DNA of 64,000 nt, taken from positions 7,936,001 to 8,000,000 of the forward strand of contig NZ_CP032698.1 of NCBI RefSeq assembly GCF_003627815.1, written 5' to 3'. Of the stretch, positions 60,558 to 64,000 are shown piece after piece. Origin of the DNA: Streptomyces hundungensis (lineage in GTDB: Bacteria > Actinomycetota > Actinomycetes > Streptomycetales > Streptomycetaceae). The notes below the pieces were generated by a model. The model saw nothing but the letters and a program-made list of their open reading frames with translations. It was not told the DNA's origin and ran no database searches. Made by a program: the position numbers and the translations under genes. The first letter of the stretch is position 1; the number at the start of each line of letters is the position of its first letter.

Positions 60558-61082
60558 ATGATCGTATGGCTCAATGGCACGCACGGTGCAGGCAAAACGA
60601 CGACCAGCACGCTCGTGCAGGAACTCCTCCCGGATTCACGGGTGTTCGACGCCGAGAAGGTCGGCGAGACGCTCATGGACATCACCCCGGGGCTGCCCAG
60701 GACGAACAACTTCCAGCACTGGCCGCCGTGGCGACCCCTCGTGGTGGAGACCGCGCGTCACGTACTGGACTACACCGGCGGCACCCTCGTGATCCCCATG
60801 ACCGTCCTGGTCGAACCGTACTGGCGCGAGATCAGTACGGGCCTGGCCCAACACGGCATTCCGGTACGGCACTTCGTCCTCCACGCCGACCAGGAGACCC
60901 TTCTCCGCCGCATCGCGGGCGACACCGTCACGGGCCCCAACTCCCCGTTCCGTCTCCAATACGTGGAGCCGTACGCCGAGGCGGCCCGTACATGGCTGCA
61001 TCAGGAGGCCGAGGTCGTCGACACCACGCACCTCACACCCGAGCAGACCGCCCAACACATCGCGGAGGCAGTCAAGAGCTGA
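60558..61082 (+). CDS. TmrB-like P-loop ATP-binding protein
   Basis: 174 aa from ATG 60558. Walker A GTHGAGKTTT at the N-terminus, DAEKVGETL and LVIPMTVLVEPYW resemble Bacillus TmrB, the tunicamycin-resistance ATP-binding protein, along the whole length. It may confer resistance to a nucleoside antibiotic or be a small-molecule kinase. It is distinct from chloramphenicol phosphotransferase. Confidence 0.8.
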   Translation: MIVWLNGTHGAGKTTTSTLVQELLPDSRVFDAEKVGETLMDITPGLPRTNNFQHWPPWRPLVVETARHVLDYTGGTLVIPMTVLVEPYWREISTGLAQHGIPVRHFVLHADQETLLRRIAGDTVTGPNSPFRLQYVEPYAEAARTWLHQEAEVVDTTHLTPEQTAQHIAEAVKS

Positions 61083-61296
61083 GAGCCGCCCACGCCCTGC
61101 GCCGCCCTCGCCCACCCCGCCCCGCCCCGCCACCGTCGGCGACGGCCGCGACCGCGGGGATGACCACGCCCACCCCCTCGGCCTCCAGCGGACACACCGT
61201 GACGCGCATCACTCCCGCCGCCCGTCACAGACGCGAGTCGGGCCGCATCCCGTGTCTGAGGTGGTTCAAGCAGCCGATCCAGCAGCCCCGATCCAG

Positions 61297-61332
61297 CGGC
61301 TGATCCCGGCGGCTGATCCCGGCGGCTGATTC
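61297..61332 (+). repeat. 13-bp tandem repeat upstream of the FAD oxidoreductase
   Basis: CGGCTGATCCCGG starts at 61297, 61310 and 61323; the third copy is imperfect. It lies directly before the ribosome site of the gene at 61351. Confidence 0.7.
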
Positions 61333-61350
61333 CAAGAAGAGGGGGCACGC

Positions 61351-62448
61351 ATGAAGGTCGTAGTAGTAGGCGCGGGCTACGCGGGGACGATCGCGGCGAA
61401 TCGTCTGGCCAAGAAAGTGAAGGCGGCGGAGATCACCGTGGTCAATCCCCGTCCGGACTTCGTCGAGCGGGTGCGGTTGCACGAGCAGATCGCCGGGACC
61501 GGCGCCGCGGCGACCCCGCTGGCGTCGATGCTGCACGACGGTGTCGCAACGCGGCTGGACACCGTTGACAAGATCAGCGACGGGGAGGTGGCGCTCGGCG
61601 ACGGGTCGCGTCTGGGCTACGACTACCTGTTCCTGGCGGTGGGCAGCACGGCCGCCCCACTGGCCGGGACCGTCCCGGTGGGGACCTGGGAAGGCGCGGA
61701 ACGGGCCCGGGTCGCACTGGCCGCGCTGCCCGCCGGTCGGACGGTCACCGTCATCGGTGGCGGCCTGACGGGCATCGAAACGGCGGCCGAAGTCGCCTAC
61801 GGCCGCCCCGATCTGCGGGTGCGGCTCGTGGCGCCGACGATCGGCGAGAGCCTTTCGGCTGGGGCGCGCGGGCGTGTGCTCACCGGCCTTCAGCGACTGG
61901 ACGTCGAGGTCGTGGAGGACTCCGTCACGCGGGTCGACCCCGGCGCGGGCGAGGCGGGCGGTGACGCGGTACGCCTCGACTCCGGTCGGCACGTCACGTC
62001 CCACCTCACGCTCTGGGCGATCATCACCGGCGTCCCCGACCTGGCCGCCCGCAGTGGGCTGGAGGTGGATGGCGACGGGCGCGCCGTCGTGGACGCGTAT
62101 CTGCGCAGCGTGAGCGATCCGCGCATCTTCGTCGTCGGTGACTGTGCGGCCGTTCCCGGCGCACGGCCAGCCTGCGCGACGGCCCTGCCCCAAGGCGCAC
62201 ACGCGGCGGATACCCTGGCGCGGATGATCGAAGGCCGGAAGCCGCAGCCGTACTCCATGGGGTACACCGGACAGGGAGTGAGCCTGGGCCGGCGCGACGG
62301 GCTGCTTCAGGTCGGCCGCCGCAACGACAGCGTGCGGCGGCTCTACTTCGCGGGACGCACCGCGGCGGTCGGCAAGGAACGGATCTGTCGTTACGCGAAG
62401 TTCGGTGCCCGCACCGCGATCTACGCCTGGCTGGCGGGGCCGAAGTGA
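61351..62448 (+). CDS. FAD-dependent NAD(P)-disulfide/NDH-2-like oxidoreductase
   Basis: 365 aa. FAD motif VVGAGYAG (residues 5-12) and NAD motif VIGGGLTGIETA, followed by FVVGDCAAVPG. It resembles single-subunit NADH dehydrogenases or AIF-like proteins without a membrane anchor. Its stop overlaps the GTG of the ECF41 sigma gene, so the oxidoreductase is the translationally coupled partner of that sigma factor. Confidence 0.9.
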   Translation: MKVVVVGAGYAGTIAANRLAKKVKAAEITVVNPRPDFVERVRLHEQIAGTGAAATPLASMLHDGVATRLDTVDKISDGEVALGDGSRLGYDYLFLAVGSTAAPLAGTVPVGTWEGAERARVALAALPAGRTVTVIGGGLTGIETAAEVAYGRPDLRVRLVAPTIGESLSAGARGRVLTGLQRLDVEVVEDSVTRVDPGAGEAGGDAVRLDSGRHVTSHLTLWAIITGVPDLAARSGLEVDGDGRAVVDAYLRSVSDPRIFVVGDCAAVPGARPACATALPQGAHAADTLARMIEGRKPQPYSMGYTGQGVSLGRRDGLLQVGRRNDSVRRLYFAGRTAAVGKERICRYAKFGARTAIYAWLAGPK

Positions 62449-63335
62449 GCCAACGGCCGGACCCGGAGGGCGAGTTCACCGCACATCGAGCCCTGCTGTT
62501 CTCGATCGCCTACGAGATCCTCGGCTCGGTGGCCGACGCGGAGGACGTGGTCCAGGACAGCTATCTGCGGTGGCGGTCGGTGAGTCACACCTCGGTGGAG
62601 AACGCGCGGGCCTATCTCGCGAAGATCGTCACCCGCCAGGCGCTCGGCGTACTGCGGTCGGCCACTCGGCGCCGTGAGCAGTACGTGGGTCCGTGGCTGC
62701 CCGAGCCGCTGGCGACCGATGCCGTGGGCGAAGCACCCGACGGCATCGTCCACGTACTCACCGGGGAGGCCGTCACCACCGCGATGCTGTTGTTGTTGGA
62801 GGCCCTCACCCCCACCCAGCGTGCGGTGTTCGTGTTGCGGGAGGTGTTCGCCTTCGAGTACCCGGAGATTGCCGCGGCGGTGGGCAAGTCCGAGGCGGCA
62901 GTACGCCAGTTGAACCAGCGAGCGCGCGCCAGTGTGCGAGCGAAACGGCATGCGGTGGTGGCAACTCCGGCCCAGGCAGGGCCGGTTGCCGAGCGGCTCC
63001 TGTTGGCGGCCGCCACCGGCGACGTCCAGGGCCTCATGGATGTGCTCGCCCCCGATGTGGTGTTCCTCGGGGACGGTGGTGGGCTGGTGAGCACGGCGCT
63101 GCGTCCCGTGACCGGGCCCGACAAGGTGGCCAGGCTGCTCCTCGGCCTATTGGCGAAGGGTGCCCGCATGGGCGAACTCGACATCCGGCTCGGTACGTAC
63201 AACGGAATGCACTCCGTCGCCGTCCTCGTCGACGGCGTACTCGATCAGCTCACCTCGATCGAGGTCCGCGACGGCGCGGTGACCCATCTCTACTGCGTGC
63301 GCAACCCGGAGAAGCTCACCGCGGTCAAGTACTGA
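62445..63335 (+). CDS. ECF41-type RNA polymerase sigma factor with C-terminal SnoaL-like domain
   Basis: 296 aa from GTG 62445 (GTGA overlap). Sigma regions 2 and 4 are in the first 165 residues. ECF41 hallmarks are all present: linker WLPEPL (84-89), DGGG in the SnoaL-like C-domain, and NPEKL near the end. In this group the C-domain, not a separate anti-sigma, tunes activity, and the usual target is the linked oxidoreductase gene. Confidence 0.92.
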   Translation: MSQRPDPEGEFTAHRALLFSIAYEILGSVADAEDVVQDSYLRWRSVSHTSVENARAYLAKIVTRQALGVLRSATRRREQYVGPWLPEPLATDAVGEAPDGIVHVLTGEAVTTAMLLLLEALTPTQRAVFVLREVFAFEYPEIAAAVGKSEAAVRQLNQRARASVRAKRHAVVATPAQAGPVAERLLLAAATGDVQGLMDVLAPDVVFLGDGGGLVSTALRPVTGPDKVARLLLGLLAKGARMGELDIRLGTYNGMHSVAVLVDGVLDQLTSIEVRDGAVTHLYCVRNPEKLTAVKY

Positions 63336-63349
63336 ACTCCACGTGTAGT

Positions 63350-63391
63350 CAAGGGGGTTGTGCGACTCGCCGTACCGGCGGATCCCCCTTG
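63350..63391 (+). terminator. Terminator after the ECF41 gene
   Basis: CAAGGGGG (63350-63357) pairs with CCCCCTTG (63384-63391) around an inner GCCG/CCGGC hairpin. Confidence 0.7.
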
Positions 63392-63413
63392 GCCGCGCGG
63401 TTGCACCGCACTG

Positions 63414-63442
63414 TTGACACAACATACGGTCGACCGCATTCT
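63414..63442 (+). promoter_or_regulatory. Promoter of the SGNH hydrolase gene (leaderless)
   Basis: Consensus TTGACA (63414-63419), a 17-base spacer and CATTCT (63437-63442). ATG 63449 follows 6 bases later without a ribosome site. Confidence 0.55.
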
Positions 63443-63448
63443 TTGAGT

Positions 63449-64000
63449 ATGACTTCGAGGGCCTGCACCTTCACCGAGGAGACCGATCCGCTCTGCCTGG
63501 CCGCTGTCGAAGCGGCAGGGATGCTCTTCGACGCCCCTTGGCTGCGCTACGCCGTGATCGGCGACAGTCTCTCCGCGGGGACGGGGGACCGGAGCGCCGG
63601 CTATGGGAGTGGCGGCTGGTCCGAGCGGATGGGGGACATCCTGCGGCAGGTCAGGCCGGATCTGGGCTACCTCAACACGGCCGTGGTCGGGGCCACGACG
63701 CGCGACACACTCGGCCAACAGATGGACCGCGTAAGGGAGTTCGTCCCGGATCTGCTGCACCTGCCGTGCGGCGCCAATGACCTCCTGCGCCGTTCGCCGG
63801 ACTTCGACGAGATCGAGCGCGACATGCGCGCGATGTACGACCAGGCCGCGGCGACCGGCGCCCAGCTCACCACGTTCACCTTGGGGCGCGCCTATGTGGT
63901 GCCGGTCTTCCCGGACTGGACGGAGCGCGTGGTCACCCTCAATGACATCACCCGCCGCCTCGCGCGCGCGTACGGCGCCGTGGTCGTCGACATGTGGGAC
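63449..64000 (+). CDS. SGNH/GDSL hydrolase, C-terminus cut by window edge
   Basis: The frame is open from ATG 63449 to the end (184 codons). GDSL with the catalytic Ser begins near residue 38 (VIGDSLSAG), and the block III GAND motif is near residue 107. The downstream catalytic Asp/His block lies beyond the window. Family members are esterases/lipases acting on small esters; substrate unknown. Confidence 0.88.
   Translation, partial: MTSRACTFTEETDPLCLAAVEAAGMLFDAPWLRYAVIGDSLSAGTGDRSAGYGSGGWSERMGDILRQVRPDLGYLNTAVVGATTRDTLGQQMDRVREFVPDLLHLPCGANDLLRRSPDFDEIERDMRAMYDQAAATGAQLTTFTLGRAYVVPVFPDWTERVVTLNDITRRLARAYGAVVVDMWD

Noticed and set aside
60558..61082. Chloramphenicol 3-O-phosphotransferase
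   Set aside because: It has a P-loop and similar length, but the sequence after Walker A follows TmrB (DAEKVGETL, IPMTVLVEPYW) and not the phosphotransferase.
61223..61254. ECF41 promoter (TGTCACA-N16-CGTC) upstream of the oxidoreductase
   Set aside because: CGTCACA is present, but the nearest CGT(C) lies 21 bases away, too far for the known spacing.

Overview
The window is high-GC actinobacterial DNA, almost certainly from a Streptomyces. The evidence is strong third-position GC bias, rare TTA leucine codons confined to regulatory and accessory genes, CebR-type operators next to cellulase genes, and a complete chloramphenicol (cml) gene set in the order known from S. venezuelae. Species level is inference. 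No tRNA, rRNA, CRISPR array or transposase was seen.

Layout. 1-3100: a truncated GtrA-fusion membrane protein divergent from a GT2 glycosyltransferase. 3226-9726: a cellulase island (GH6 and GH5 on minus, GH48 on plus, all with CBM2) with CebR-like boxes between the divergent units. 9747-21382: a plant-polymer catabolic block. It holds a pectate lyase, a sugar ABC importer, a PmoA-like protein, a Gfo/Idh/MocA oxidoreductase, an IlvD-type sugar-acid dehydratase, a DapA-type aldolase and a GntR regulator, many joined by ATGA overlaps, plus a divergent second pectate lyase. 21428-25861: small housekeeping and stress genes (acyl-CoA synthetase, hydrophobic peptide, DUF5709, HhH-GPD protein, YciI). 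25917-28499: an XRE / ImmA-like protease / MAB_1171c-like membrane protein operon, divergent from a possible 30-residue peptide gene.

28877-49674 is the chloramphenicol cluster: StrR-type activator, phosphopantetheinyl transferase, Na+/H+ antiporter, cmlF exporter, cmlE-D-C-B (shikimate branch to p-aminophenylalanine), cmlA (beta-hydroxylase), cmlP (A-T-reductase NRPS), cmlH (condensation-like acyltransferase), cmlI (N-oxygenase), ACP, cmlJ, cmlK and cmlS (halogenase). As sequenced, cmlA is split by a frameshift that one extra base would repair. A near-consensus StrR/NovG-type operator lies in the cmlI/ACP divergent promoter. The activator gene has an in-frame TTA codon, which predicts bldA dependence.

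49893-64000 is mixed: aldo/keto reductase, methyltransferase, gamma-butyrolactone-receptor-like TetR with two TTA codons, LysR/RidA pair, HAD phosphatase, dienelactone hydrolase, MarR/quercetinase pair around a long composite palindrome, an HNH-motif lipoprotein, a TmrB-like P-loop protein, an ECF41 sigma factor with its oxidoreductase, and a truncated SGNH hydrolase. Several genes here look leaderless.
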